NCBI GenBank assembly: GCA_948146395.1
Contig: OX411544.1
Location: forward strand, 56,137,360 to 56,201,359
Source of the DNA: Fragum whitleyi
Lineage: Eukaryota; Mollusca; Bivalvia; Cardiida; Cardiidae
Direction: 5' to 3'
DNA: 64,000 bases
In this document: one piece after another, positions 43,881 through 55,678 of the stretch
Layout of the letters: every line of letters starts with the position of its first letter
Numbering within the stretch: position 1 is the first letter of the stretch
Position numbers and translations under genes: made by a program
Notes under the pieces: generated by a model
The model's input: the letters and a program-made list of their open reading frames with translations, nothing else
What the model was told of the DNA's origin: nothing
Databases searched by the model: none

Positions 43881-46756
43881 ATTTCAGTCATGTGGCGGCG
43901 ACTGGAGTACTCAACAATAGATTCCTGTTATTTCTATCATCAGTATTACCATTACATACTTTCCTAGTCTGCAGCTGCTATCCGACTGAGATATACAATT
44001 ATCCTCCCGTTTGTCTAAGATAATTAATTTTTTCATGAACATTCAACGTAGAACCCTGATGTTTGTAATGATTATAGATATCAATAGTACGGATCTGCAG
44101 ATAACAAGTTTAATGTCATGAAACAAGGTAATTAATGGTCATCTGCCCAGTTCAAACCTCTGCAAAACTTAACCGAAAAAGTTATGAACATCGTGTAATT
44201 GACACTCAATCGGATCAAAATCATTCTTGCAATTTGCAAATTGTTTCTCGAACGTTTTCATTCAGAAGGCAGGGCGGACCTCGAGGCCTGAGATTCGTAA
44301 TTAAAATTTTACTAGTATCTTTGTATCATGACTTGTGATTACGATAAATTTGTATACACTAACTGGCCAAACCCTGTCATATGTTTACGATTAAAACGTT
44401 TGCAGAACGTTAAAGCAACGGTACCATGCTAAATAGAAATCCCCATGTGGAGATCCGTTCTAAAACTAAGCTAACTTTTGTCACCAAGATCTTCTTACAG
44501 CAACAGCCTTCGACTGCAAGAGATTGCGTCTTGATTTTGTGTAGTAGGTTTACTATACTAATCTACAAAACGAAATTGGATTGTAAAACAATTGTATGTG
44601 GCTTCGGCTAATCTATCAATTTCAAAACGGTAAAGAGACCAATCCGATTTATATTTATTATTGTATACCCCTACCTATCTGGGAATGTTTGCATGATGTA
44701 GGTAAACGGTATTTCAACCAGTCATGCGTTTCGAATATCAAATCGTTCCCAAGCGCTTCCATTTTGAACCACAATTGAGACAGGCTTGAAAAGGATTTTG
44801 ATGATGTCTCTTCCAACGTATTCGTTGGTTCTTATTTTTCGGGGATATTGGATATAGGAAATATATGTCAATTCAATATTGTTATCGGTCATATTGATGT
44901 GCGTGAATAAACATGGTTCAAAAATACGCGTTAATTATTACCATGTGAATATCATAAATCGTCCGAGGCCGCTCAAATGTTTTGGGTGGAATCGTGATTC
45001 TTTAACAACCTTGTTAAAAATCACATATTTTTTCTCTCTATCTGTTAATATTTTGATGTAGAAAGGTATCTTGTAGAAATCAAAGACCCCATGGTTAAAA
45101 CGCCGCGATTATTCAATGACATAGGACGATAGGGTAAACATTTAAATGATAGTATTCTGATATATTACAAGAAATCGACCTACTATCCGATTCTGAAACA
45201 GTTCGTAAAACTAGTCTGACATTAACCTGACGCTTAATCTGTAGAAAAGCGAAATTTTAGCTTATAAATTGAATTCAACGAAACAACTTGGTTTCACAGG
45301 AAGTTGCCTTCTGCAACGGGACTAGCCGTTGTCTAAGAAAACCATGCTAAAAATATGTTTACAATCAATGTAATGAATAATTATGTTAAGAGGTTCATAA
45401 AGTTCTGTAAATGATTATCATCTATATTTTTCAATCAATATGATTAACGATTCCCCCGTTTTTCGCAAAAAACTAGAAAAGAATCCTAATCGAAAACGCC
45501 AAAATGTTACTACAGAGTCAAATAGGCGTTTTCATACATAATTTCTTATTTTGCGCTCGTTTAAGTAAGGATATTTAACCCTTCCCTTGAGCTATATTCG
45601 TACACTACTTTTTCTATCGTTCGTACACTGATTTGAAATTGTCTGCTATAGGCCGTACACCTGTAGATTTTTTTCCTATCTAAATATTCCAAAAACAAAA
45701 AATAATCTCGCAGTAAAATTTAGTATGTAAAATCTTTGAACAACAAAGAAAGTATAGCAAAGTTAATCATGGGCCAGTTACGTAAAATATGAGCATTTCC
45801 ATTCGATTTCGCAGAAGGCCCAGAAATTTGTCAGTGATTAGACGGTTTATTTTCCTTTATTCTATGACAGAAACAAATTATTTCATGTTTTCCAAAGAGA
45901 AAAACATAACCGCCTACCCCAGTGGTGTAAATTCGTTTTTCACTAAGTAAAATCACAACAAACACAGAAATAATTACAGAAATACTAACCATGGATCCCG
46001 CTTCGTAGATATTTCCCTCGACTCACTCATCGCTATATCCGGTGTACGTTGATACACGGTGATGTAGCTAATTGCAATTTAACGGAAAACAAACGACATA
46101 TTTTACAAAAAATATTTATCAACTTTAAAAGTGTATCATCCCTTCAACAAAAACTGAAGATTTTCATTTCGTAACTGTAGACAGAAATGTACAATATAAC
46201 AATTTGTCAAAAGTTAAATGTGTAATAAATTCGTTCAGAAAGAGAAACTATACCTCTAAAAGAAGCCATAACATAATTCTTCGAAAAACAGGAGCGACAT
46301 TACCAAATAAGCAGATCACGTGATTAGTCTGTGCTATTGCCACAATACTGAGAAAAGAGATCGCGACCTTACCAAATAAGCAGATCAAGTGATTGGCTAT
46401 TGCTATTGTATATAGCTGACCTTATTTGACTTATCACATGATTTCCAAATTTAGTAATGCAAACATGTGATACTAGTAAATTCTTACGCAACTTTCAATA
46501 AATATCGTTTAAAACATAAATAAGCGTGTTAATAATATACATGAAGTGATAGTTGTGTAATTGTACAGCATTATTACTTTTTTGATGACATAAACTGTAT
46601 GTCTATGTCAATTTGAGATACACAAAATAGGTCGAAGGGTATTCATATCCTGTTCACGTGATATGTGTTCTCAAAAAACCCGAAATGAAATTATCTTGTG
46701 TTCATTTTGCGGTTTTGTTAAATCTAAGTTGGAATTGCTCCGCATTCCAACTTAAA

Positions 46757-49700
46757 AATGGTATTTCTACTCTTGAAAACAATGTTGCATATTATAAGCA
46801 AATGTATCCTTCGTGCTTTCTTTATATTGCTGGAGATTTTAACGCTCGTACAAAGGATTTACATGACTTTATTATAGATGACACAATAGACTATGTATTT
46901 AATACTGGTGTTGAATATGATTCTGATAACTTCTCCATGCCAAGATGCAATAAAGATTCAGAGCGATACAATACGTTTGGTAAATCGCTGGTCGAATTAT
47001 GTTGTTTGAATAATGTGCACATTGTGAATGGTAGGGTACACGAGGATAAACTCGGAGAATTTACTTGCCTGACAGAAAATGGCGCTAGTGTAGTCGATTA
47101 TCATATTGTGTCCTCCCCACTCTTTCAGTACATAACTTATTTTAACGTTTTAGTCAAAGACGAATCTGATCATTTGCCACTGCACTTGCGGTTAACCTTT
47201 CGAAATAATGTACATGATAATTTAGGAGTGCAAAGGAATTTTTCTGGTAACGAAAAAAGCTTCTGTACATTCCCTACATACAGGTGGACTGAATCATATA
47301 AAGAATCATTTATACAGTCATTTACAAATACATTCAATGAAAACTTGCCAAAATTGACAAATTTTATAGAAAATAATATTAATCAAGCCGTTTCCTTAAT
47401 TATTGATATTTACCACGCGTCAAGTGCGAATCTGCTCGTTAAAAAGAACAGCCAAACATCGATCGATAAAAACCAACCATGGTGGGATTCCGATTGCGAC
47501 AAATCAAAGTACTTAAAGTACTCTGCGTTGCGGACTTATCGACGCACAAATAATCAACAAGATTATGATACGTATAGAAAAATGCGTAATAAGTACAAAT
47601 CCGTGTGTTTACAGAAAAAGAATATATATCAGTTTGAAAATCGACAAAAACTTTTTTCTGTCAAAAATGATCCCAAAAGTTTTTGGGCGTTGCTGAAACA
47701 AAATAACCGTAATCCAATAATAAGTAGTAATTCCGTAGTGAGTACAGACATTTGGAAATTGCACTTTGAAAACTTATTATCGAAAAGCGATCAACCTCCC
47801 TTGGAAAACTTCGACCCAAATATGACGTCACGTTACGATTGTACAATTTTGAATGACCCAATTGATATAAATGACGTAAGAAAAGGTATAAAGAAACTTA
47901 AAATTGGAAAATCTCAAGGCTCTGATGGCATAGGATCAGAGTTTTATAAGAATACGTGCAACGATATTTCACCTATTCTCTGTTCCCTTTTTAATAGAAT
48001 ATTATTTACCGGTGTATTCCCAGATATCTGGCGTGATAGTATTATCGTCCCAGTGTATAAATCGGGGTCAAGGGATGACCCGGCCAATTACCGAGGCATA
48101 TCGCTTGTAAATGTTATGTATAAGATTTTTTCAAATATTTTACATGACAGATTAGTAAAATGGTCAGATACTTTCAATAAAATAGACGAAGCCCAGGCTG
48201 GATTTCGAGCCGGGTATTCTACCATAGATAATATGTTTAATCTTCAAAGTTTGATTCAGAAATATATCAGCAAACCCGGTGGTAGGTTTTACGTTCTGTA
48301 TGTGGATTTTAAACAGGCTTTTGATTCAATTATTCATGCTAACCTTTTTCAATGCCTTAAAGATATTGGTATCGGTGGGAATATTCTTAACATATTAATT
48401 TCTATGTACTCTGATATTCGAGGTTATGTGCGCGTAAACAATGCAATTTCAAGCCCCGTCGCGTGTAATATTGGAACCAGACAAGGGGACGTAACAAGTA
48501 CGATCTTATTTAATTTATTTATCAATGGGTTATCTACCCTATTGAGACAAAAAAATCACAGAGATATATTTGTCACCGAAACTATACCTGAAATTATTTG
48601 CCTTCTTTTTGCGGATGATGTTGCAAACTGCTCAGAAACCGCTATAAATTTACAACATCAGCTAGATACAATTTACGAGTTCTGTAGAAATACTGGCATG
48701 AATATCAATCAATCTAAAACAGAAATAATGGTTTTTCGAAATGGTGGACCTTTAAGAGGATATGAACGTTGGACATACAATGGCAATCCAGTTAATGTTA
48801 CTGCGCTTTATAAATATATGGGCCTACTGTATACCCCGTCGCTATCATGGAAATCGGCGAAGCAAAGGCTTATAATTCAAGCTAGAAAGTCAATATTTTG
48901 TATTAAATCGTACCAACGTAAATTTGGTCGTTTTACACATCATGAATACTTTAAACTTTTTGATTCCATGGTAAAGCCAATTCTCCTACATGGGGCTGAG
49001 ATTTGGGGGTTTGAATTAGCAGAGGATATTGAGCGGGTACATTATAAATTTTGCAAGGATTTCCTCGGGGTAAGCGTATCTACAAATAATAGTATGGCTT
49101 TAGGAGAGTGTGGGAGAACACCATTATGTGTCGACTACTTTACAAAATGTATTAAATATTGGATAAAGTTATTGCATATGGCTGACAATCGCTTTCCTAA
49201 AAATTGTCTAACCATGTTAACTAACTTGGATGAAATTGGTAGGCGGAATTGGACATCGAACATTAAACATTTATTATATTTATATGGTTTTGGACATATC
49301 TGGCTGTCTAAAACAGTTGGTAATCCTGATTTATTTGTAAAACTCTTTAAACAACGTATTGAGGATTGTATGAAACAGAACTGGAATAGCGCAATTAATA
49401 TGGAATCTCGGTGTTCAACATATAAGTTCTTTAAATCTATGCTTACTCCGGAAAAATATTTAAGTATTGATTTATCCACATCCTTGAAAATATCGCTTGC
49501 AAAATTTAGGTGCTCAAATCATAAATTTAATATTGAACTTGGCAGACATACAGGTGTGGAGAGAAATAATAGAATATGTAACTTTTGTAATCAAAATCAT
49601 AAACTGTTATATATAGAAGATGAATATCATGTATTTTTTCATTGTTTCCAATATATTTCAGAGAGAAAACAATATTTGTTTAACTGGTATGAAGGTAAAA

Positions 49701-49831
49701 CAAATGTTGAATGTTTCTATAGTCTGATGAGAGCTCAAAAAGAATCAACAATCCGTAAATTGGCCATCTACATAAATGCTATTATGAAGGTAAAAGCTTC
49801 TGAAATATTGAAAGATCCAATAACTAATTAA
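46757..49831 (+). CDS. LINE ORF2: endonuclease C-terminal half, reverse transcriptase, zinc motif
   Basis: The open frame physically begins at an ATG at 46658, but its first 33 codons come from inserted DNA; LINE sequence starts at Asn in NGISTLENN (46757). Numbering from 46658: endonuclease motifs GDFNAR (59-64), SVVDY (144-148) and SDHLPL (170-175); reverse transcriptase from about 440 to 720 with NYRGISL (477-483), YVDFKQAFDS (548-557), TRQGDVTS (607-614) and the catalytic FADD (651-654); a C-terminal C974-x2-C977-x13-H991-x4-C996 motif. There are no stops or frameshifts over 1,024 LINE codons, so the element is young. It copies RNA into DNA at the target site; this copy lacks its first endonuclease blocks (found at 39800-40219). 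AP-endonuclease LINE; clade not assigned. Confidence 0.85.
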   Translation, partial: NGISTLENNVAYYKQMYPSCFLYIAGDFNARTKDLHDFIIDDTIDYVFNTGVEYDSDNFSMPRCNKDSERYNTFGKSLVELCCLNNVHIVNGRVHEDKLGEFTCLTENGASVVDYHIVSSPLFQYITYFNVLVKDESDHLPLHLRLTFRNNVHDNLGVQRNFSGNEKSFCTFPTYRWTESYKESFIQSFTNTFNENLPKLTNFIENNINQAVSLIIDIYHASSANLLVKKNSQTSIDKNQPWWDSDCDKSKYLKYSALRTYRRTNNQQDYDTYRKMRNKYKSVCLQKKNIYQFENRQKLFSVKNDPKSFWALLKQNNRNPIISSNSVVSTDIWKLHFENLLSKSDQPPLENFDPNMTSRYDCTILNDPIDINDVRKGIKKLKIGKSQGSDGIGSEFYKNTCNDISPILCSLFNRILFTGVFPDIWRDSIIVPVYKSGSRDDPANYRGISLVNVMYKIFSNILHDRLVKWSDTFNKIDEAQAGFRAGYSTIDNMFNLQSLIQKYISKPGGRFYVLYVDFKQAFDSIIHANLFQCLKDIGIGGNILNILISMYSDIRGYVRVNNAISSPVACNIGTRQGDVTSTILFNLFINGLSTLLRQKNHRDIFVTETIPEIICLLFADDVANCSETAINLQHQLDTIYEFCRNTGMNINQSKTEIMVFRNGGPLRGYERWTYNGNPVNVTALYKYMGLLYTPSLSWKSAKQRLIIQARKSIFCIKSYQRKFGRFTHHEYFKLFDSMVKPILLHGAEIWGFELAEDIERVHYKFCKDFLGVSVSTNNSMALGECGRTPLCVDYFTKCIKYWIKLLHMADNRFPKNCLTMLTNLDEIGRRNWTSNIKHLLYLYGFGHIWLSKTVGNPDLFVKLFKQRIEDCMKQNWNSAINMESRCSTYKFFKSMLTPEKYLSIDLSTSLKISLAKFRCSNHKFNIELGRHTGVERNNRICNFCNQNHKLLYIEDEYHVFFHCFQYISERKQYLFNWYEGKTNVECFYSLMRAQKESTIRKLAIYINAIMKVKASEILKDPITN

Positions 49832-49960
49832 CTTAACTGAATAATTAATCCGATAACTGTATTGCTTTTTTTGTATTGTAAAGTATTTTGGGCCAGTGGC
49901 CTATATGTACAATAAAAGATTTGAAATTTGAAATTGAAAAATTTGAAATTTAATTCTCGA
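49832..49960 (+). mobile_element. LINE 3' UTR and tail
   Basis: After TAA the 3' UTR runs to AATAAA at 49911-49916, then a tail of repeated GATTTGAAATTTGAAATTG-type units to about 49950. A short tandem tail is typical of some LINE groups and marks the 3' end. Confidence 0.65.
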
Positions 49961-51117
49961 CTTTGAAGTTAATTATGTAATTTACCTGTCTGGAGGTTGA
50001 TGTATTTCATCTTCTCAGAAGGATAAGGAATCTGTCATAGTTAGCACTTTCTCATTTTACAGAGAAGTCTAAATAATGCAGATATAGCTGATCACGTTGC
50101 TCTAAATTTAATGAATCTTAAGGGACTACTCAATTCGCACTTTTTTGACATTGTGGCCTTGATAACAGTTTTAAGCATAAAGTCACAGACCTGTTAACGT
50201 GTCTATCTGCTCCAATTGTATCGGTTGCAGATACAGACACACACTCCCTCTCGAGCAAGCTGCAAGCAGACCATATTGGTATGTGTTAGAAAATTTTATA
50301 ACATTTTCCTATTTGGATATATCGGGTCTAGGATTTCTTTAAAGGGGGCTCGAACAAACAAATTTGTGAGTTTGATTTCCTAGTTTTACACACTTGTAAC
50401 TGGATTTCTGCATTAAATCAAATAATTAGGTGACAGACAGGGGTTCGTTTGAAACCCCCTCCCGAACCCCCTCTAGATCCGCCACTGCATGGTGGTGTTT
50501 AAATGGTCAATCAAAAAAAGAAAGTTTTTAATAGTTCTTTAGTTAAAGTTTCAAAGTTTGAAATGCAACATTCTGCCCAATCATTCATTGATGGTTGATT
50601 TACATTGCTTACAGCACCTTGATTTCAGAAAGGTGTAGGTGTATTTTCAAAACTGAGCTCTGACGTAGACGTTGAGTCCATTTCCATAGGTATATCGGTA
50701 TAGTTAAAAAGCATATGATGTGAATTGAATTTTATCCCTTCACTTCATCTTTGAAAGTACTTGAATGAGCAAGCCTACTATCTAAGACATACAAGCGCTT
50801 TCATTTGAATGGTTAATCGCATCTTCATGAGGTATTATTAAACCTGCTTATCTATTTCGAAACAATAGCACACGAATTTAACCGTTAGAAGTAGATTTCA
50901 CGGCTCACCGCGCAAAATCTACCTATATGTTGCTTCATAAACAATACGTTAATCAACACCAAGACATAACAGATACACCGACACATAGACAAAGCAAAAA
51001 CAGAATGCCACGGATTTATCGATGCAGGGGCAAAATAAATCTTGAAACTACATCCCAATCAGAAACACCGGAATTAAGTGGTAAATTCTAGTACTCACTT
51101 TTTCAGCATTTACCGAG
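49961..51117. other. No gene recognised
   Basis: AT-rich spacer. A GGGGTTCGTTTGAAACCCCC hairpin lies at about 50440-50460, with CGAACCCCCTCTAGATCCGC next to it, as near 17690. Nothing else is supported. Confidence 0.4.
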
Positions 51118-51191
51118 CTTCGCAAATCAAGGGTTCTAACTCTGCTTTGTTCGTATGGAACAAAGAAGAGTTAGACCCCTTGGCTTGCGAG
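51118..51191. repeat. Hairpin element at the left edge of the tandem array
   Basis: TCGCAAATCAAGGGTTCTAA and its continuation pair with the inverted GAACAAAGAAGAGTTAGACC and TTGGCTTGCGA. It ends 6 bases before the array. An inverted relative is at 62994-63043. Confidence 0.7.
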
Positions 51192-52787
51192 GGTGAAGGA
51201 GGGACCCCAGTGAGAATTACTTCCTGAGGTCATTGTATGGTAAAAGTAGTTCTTAAAGAAAATGTAGTCCCTCAAAGATAGAGCTGTTTTAAGTGTTAAA
51301 CAGTGATTTGCATGTAGTTTTGCATGGTTTTTAAGTTATTTCACCTCTGTTCTAGAGTTTTGAAGTGCATTTTACTATCTCTTTGCAGGAGTTTATTCTC
51401 CAGGTGGGGGATGAAAAATATACAGCGTGATTTCTGAGCCTGTAGCTTTGTTGGTTCCGAAAGAAGGGTTCCCTTGCTGTGACTGTATTATCTAAAAATC
51501 TGCCTTATCAACCTACATGACAATTGGTTTTAAAATGAAGTTCTTAGAAAGAGGAATAAGCATCTGTAACCCCATACCTCAACGAACGTTCTGAAAAGAG
51601 CTACGGAATGGAGAAAAACACTGATTTACTGTAAAATAAAGAGGACAAAATTTCACCGGGGTCTGACCCAGATGGGAAAATATGAACTTCTTTATTTAAG
51701 AAGATTTCAACCTGAAACTTTGTACAAAAGTTGGGATTCATGCTGGAATGTCAATTAGCAGAGAATTTCTCTCAAGGTTTGTGTATTTTTCTATATTTGA
51801 GTATTTTACACGAATATCGTAAAAAAATCCACATTTGTGGGAGAGTGATCTCCCTTTGACTGGAAGCGTGTTTTGTTTTCATCTTTTTGAAATATTTTGG
51901 CATGCAGGATGAGAAAACTAAACTGTTAAATCAGCTTAAGACAACAATTCATTTATATCGTAGTAATGTATGAGAAAATTTGTACTTTGAAAGGCCCCGT
52001 CAGAGCTTCGGAAGTACATTTTTCTGAATTTTACAGCCGACAAGTACAGGATAAGATCACGTGTCCGATTTAGATTTATTCTTTTAAATTTAAGGATAAT
52101 TCTTCATTGAAAAAAGCTTCAATTTGCCATGTTGTAGATATGTAAATCTTGCTATTATATACTTTTTGTGCTGGATAATTTAGACAAGAGAAAACTTTGA
52201 GATAAAAGGAGAATTTGCTTGATGGAAGTATTTTCTCCTTTTCTCTAAATGATTTCCAATCAGTGCAAGTATTTATTCTTAAAAAACATAAATTGGCTTA
52301 AAAGTTGTAATCTCTTACATTGTTACATGACTTTGTCTAGATTTTACACTCACTTTTATTTCCTTTTAGTTCTTGAGCAAATTGAGAAATGTACTTGTCT
52401 GCTTTCAGAAGGCTATTTCTGACAAGTTGGGTATGTGAATTTCAAACCCCTGTTAATGTGAATCAAGTCCAAATTAATTAAAAAACAACAACAACATTTT
52501 CCGGTTTCAAATAGTTGAAAAAAGAAAGTTTGTTTGAAAAGACAATGATACTCAAATCAATACTAAATGAAAAAAAAAATGTGTAGGAGGGGGGGGGGGT
52601 AGACATGAAGAGGGGGAGGGGGTATTCGGAAGGACAGTCAGCCGGGTTGGCATGACTATTTTGGTCAGCAAAGAAAAATAAACAATTTTTGCAGACAAAG
52701 ACCAGATCAGATCCCAGTCAAATTTTCTTCTCTCTGTTGAGCTTAATATCAAGGCTTTCAGAGTGAACCAAAAATGACTGATAATCT

Positions 52788-53099
52788 GTGAAAAAAAGTG
52801 TTCAAAATAAAAACAATGTACTACTTGATTGTGAGGGAAAGTTTTTTACGTTAAGAGTTTCACGACTCTCACTCTTTTATTCCAGTGAGACAGATCTTGA
52901 ATTGTCATCGACAAATAACTTGCCGAATGCTGTGATTGGTGCTTTCTTCATCGCTCAGTCTAGACTGTGGATAGTTGTCGACACCAGCTCTTCGTATTGG
53001 TCGGTTTTCCTTGTGAAGATGGTAGCAGAAGCATGTCTTTGTCCGATTCCTTTAGCCATTGTAAGTGTTGTTTATGTTGCATTAAAATCAATTAAGTGA
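52788..53099 (+). other. 103-codon ORF in array unit 1, exon-like core
   Basis: The frame has a hydrophobic centre (AVIGAFFIAQSRLWIVVD and WSVFLVKMVAEACLCPIPLA). A segment within it (52886-53060) is bounded by TTTTATTCCAG and GTAAGT, like an internal exon of 175 nt. The minus strand of the same segment reads MAKGIGQRHASATIFTRK and AMKKAPITAFGKLFVDDN in one frame with two stops, so a decayed minus-strand coding origin is equally possible. No family is recognised. It is conserved among units only because the units are recent. Confidence 0.25.
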
Positions 53100-55366
53100 A
53101 GATAAATGACCTCTGTGCCTATATTTTTATCTATATTCTTTAATGTAAAACCAGGCACATGCCATCTGCATGCTCAAGTTAAATGATGCTTGACATATTA
53201 ACTGACACCAAACCTGTTACTTGCTCTATGGATTAATCTGAATGATTAAAACTTTTTGAATGCCAAATCTAGCCTATGATGTGCTCTACTCTTAAAGATG
53301 TTTCTTACTAACTATATCACACTTATAATTAATGGAATGTTTGTTTTGCCACTACTCAAATTGATGAAAAAGGTAAAAAAGTTGGCTTAAACGTCACAAA
53401 GAAAGTCTTTTTGCACCATATTTCCATGATTTTTTGACAATCTTGCATACTTTGGTGGCCAAAAATCGATTAAGAATTATCCATAAAGCATCAAAAAGAT
53501 ACTCCTGTATAAGCAGCACACTCAAAATATAATATTATGTATATATCCCTTGAGTATTATTGAAATTATAGCGGTTTAATAATGATAATAAGGATGCAGA
53601 ATGAAATTCATTTTCAGCCTGATTTTTTCATAAACACCTGCATGTTTCAAACTCCTCCAGACAAGGCAAAAAGTGGATGGAGCCATCTTATGATATCTTA
53701 TATTTACTCAGAAATAAACCAAAAACCAGCAGAAAATAAAACTTGGTGTTTCTCTTGAACTTGAAATTTTATTTAGGAGGGACCCCAGTGAGAATTACTT
53801 CCTGAGGTCATTGTATGGTAAAAGTAGTTCTTAAAGAAAATGTAGTCCCTCAAAGATAGAGCTGTTTTAAGTGTTAAACAGTGATTTGCATGTAGTTTTG
53901 CATGGTTTTTAAGTTATTTCACCTCTGTTCTAGAGTTTTGAAGTGCATTTTACTATCTCTTTGCAGGAGTTTATTCTCCAGGTGGGGGATGAAAAATATA
54001 CAGCGTGATTTCTGGGCCTGTAGCTTTGTTGGTTCCGAAAGAAGGGTTCCCTTGCTGTGACTGTATTATCTAAAAATCTGCCTTATCAACCTACATGACA
54101 ATTGGTTTTAAAATGAAGTTCTTAGAAAGAGGAATAAGCATCTGTAACCCCATACCTCAACGAACGTTCTGAAAAGAGCTACGGAATGGAGAAAAACACT
54201 GATTTACTGTAAAATAAAGAGGACAAAATTTCACCGGGGTCTGACCTAGATGGGAAAATATAAACTTCTTTATTTAAGAAGATTTCAACCTGAAACTTTG
54301 TACAAAAGTTGGGATTCATGCTGGAATGTCAATTAGCAGAGAATTTCTCTCAAGGTTTGTGTATTTTTCTATATTTGAGTATTTTACACGAATATCGTAA
54401 AAAAATCCACATTTGTGGGAGAGTGATCTCCCTTTGACTGGAAGCGTGTTTTGTTTTCATCTTTTTGAAATTATTTGGCATGCAGGATGAGAAAACTAAA
54501 CTGTTAAATCAGCTTAAGACAACAATTCATTTATATCGTGGTAATGTATGAGAAAATTTGTACTTTGAAAGGCCCCGTCAGAGCTTCGGAAGTACATTTT
54601 TCTGAATTTTACAGCCGACAAGTACAGGATAAGATCACGTGTCCGATTTAGATTTATTCTTTTAAATTTAAGGATAATTCTTCATTGAAAAAAGCTTCAA
54701 TTTGCCATGTTGTAGATATGTAAATCTTGCTATTATATACTTTTTGTGCTGGATAATTTAGACAAGAGAAAACTTTGAGATAAAAGGAGAATTTGCTTGA
54801 TGGAAGTATTTTCTCCTTTTCTCTAAATGATTTCCAATCAGTGCAAGTATTTATTCTTAAAAAACATAAATTGGCTTAAAAGTTGTAATCTCTTACATTG
54901 TTACATGACTTTGTCTAGATTTTACACTCACTTTTATTTCCTTTTAGTTCTTGAGCAAATTGAGAAATGTACTTGTCTGCTTTCAGAAGGCTATTTCTGA
55001 CAAGTTGGGTATGTGAATTTCAAACCCCTGTTAATGTGAATCAAGTCCAAATTAATTAAAAAACAACAACAACATTTTCCGGTTTCAAATAGTTGAAAAA
55101 AGAAAGTTTGTTTGAAAAGACAATGATACTCAAATCAATACTAAATGAAAAAAAAAATGTGTAGGAGGGGGGGGGGGGTAGACATGAAGAGGGGGAGGGG
55201 GTATTCGGAAGGACAGTCAGCCGGGTTGGCATGACTATCTTGGTCAGCAAAGAAAAATAAACAATTTTTGCAGACAAAGACCAGATCAGATCCCAGTCAA
55301 ATTTTCTTCTCTCTGTTGAGCTTAATATCAAGGCTTTCAGAGTGAACCAAAAATGACTGATAATCT

Positions 55367-55678
55367 GTGAAAAAAAGTGTTCAAAATAAAAACAATGTAC
55401 TACTTGATTGTGAGGGAAAGTTTTTTACGTTAAGAGTTTCACGACTCTCACTCTTTTATTCCAGTGAGACAGATCTTGAATTGTCATCGACAAATAACTT
55501 GCCGAATGCTGTGATTGGTGCTTTCTTCATCGCTCAGTCTAGACTGTGGATAGTTGTCGACACCAGCTCTTCGTATTGGTCGGTTTTCCTTGTGAAGATG
55601 GTAGCAGAAGCATGTCTTTGTCCGATTCCTTTAGCCATTGTAAGTGTTGTTTATGTTGCATTAAAATCAATTAAGTGA
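55367..55678 (+). other. Same 103-codon ORF in array unit 2
   Basis: The protein frame is identical to that at 52788-53099. See that entry for its features and doubts. Confidence 0.25.

Larger units (their letters stand above)
42565..46061. mobile_element. 3.5-kb DNA element with 51-bp terminal inverted repeats
   Basis: The first 51 bases (CACCGTGTATCAACGTACAC to GAGTCGAGGGAAAT) match the reverse complement of the last 51 with one mismatch. The flanks duplicate ATGTA (42560-42564 and 46062-46066). Subterminal repeats GTGTACGGCCTATAG occur at 42961, 42983 (variant) and 43015 (variant), with an inverted copy at 45646-45660; these look like transposase-binding iterons. No intact transposase ORF is seen. 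The longest frame (43222-43482, 86 codons) has no recognised domain but is preceded by an acceptor-like TTTTAAACAG. Probably non-autonomous. Confidence 0.8.
40220..46753. mobile_element. ~6.5-kb insertion splitting the LINE endonuclease
   Basis: The codon AAA before the break (40217-40219) is repeated after it (46754-46756). Near the left edge AAGTTGGAATGCG (40242-40254) is the exact inverse of CGCATTCCAACTT at the right edge (46741-46753). The left edge has 22 extra bases outside this repeat. The interior holds bivalve-type tandem repeats, a MITE and the 3.5-kb element at 42565-46061. No transposase is seen. The boundaries are well constrained by the LINE frame; the nature of the insert is uncertain. 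Confidence 0.5.

Noticed and set aside
46658..46756. N-terminal 33 codons of the long LINE frame as true protein start
   Set aside because: This stretch is not LINE-like and ends in a small palindrome at the insertion edge; the endonuclease frame continues from 40219 instead.
51908..53060. Multi-exon gene within each array unit
   Set aside because: Three exon-like blocks (about 51909-51963, 52370-52430, 52886-53060) have good splice borders, but their open frames do not join in phase in any order tried.
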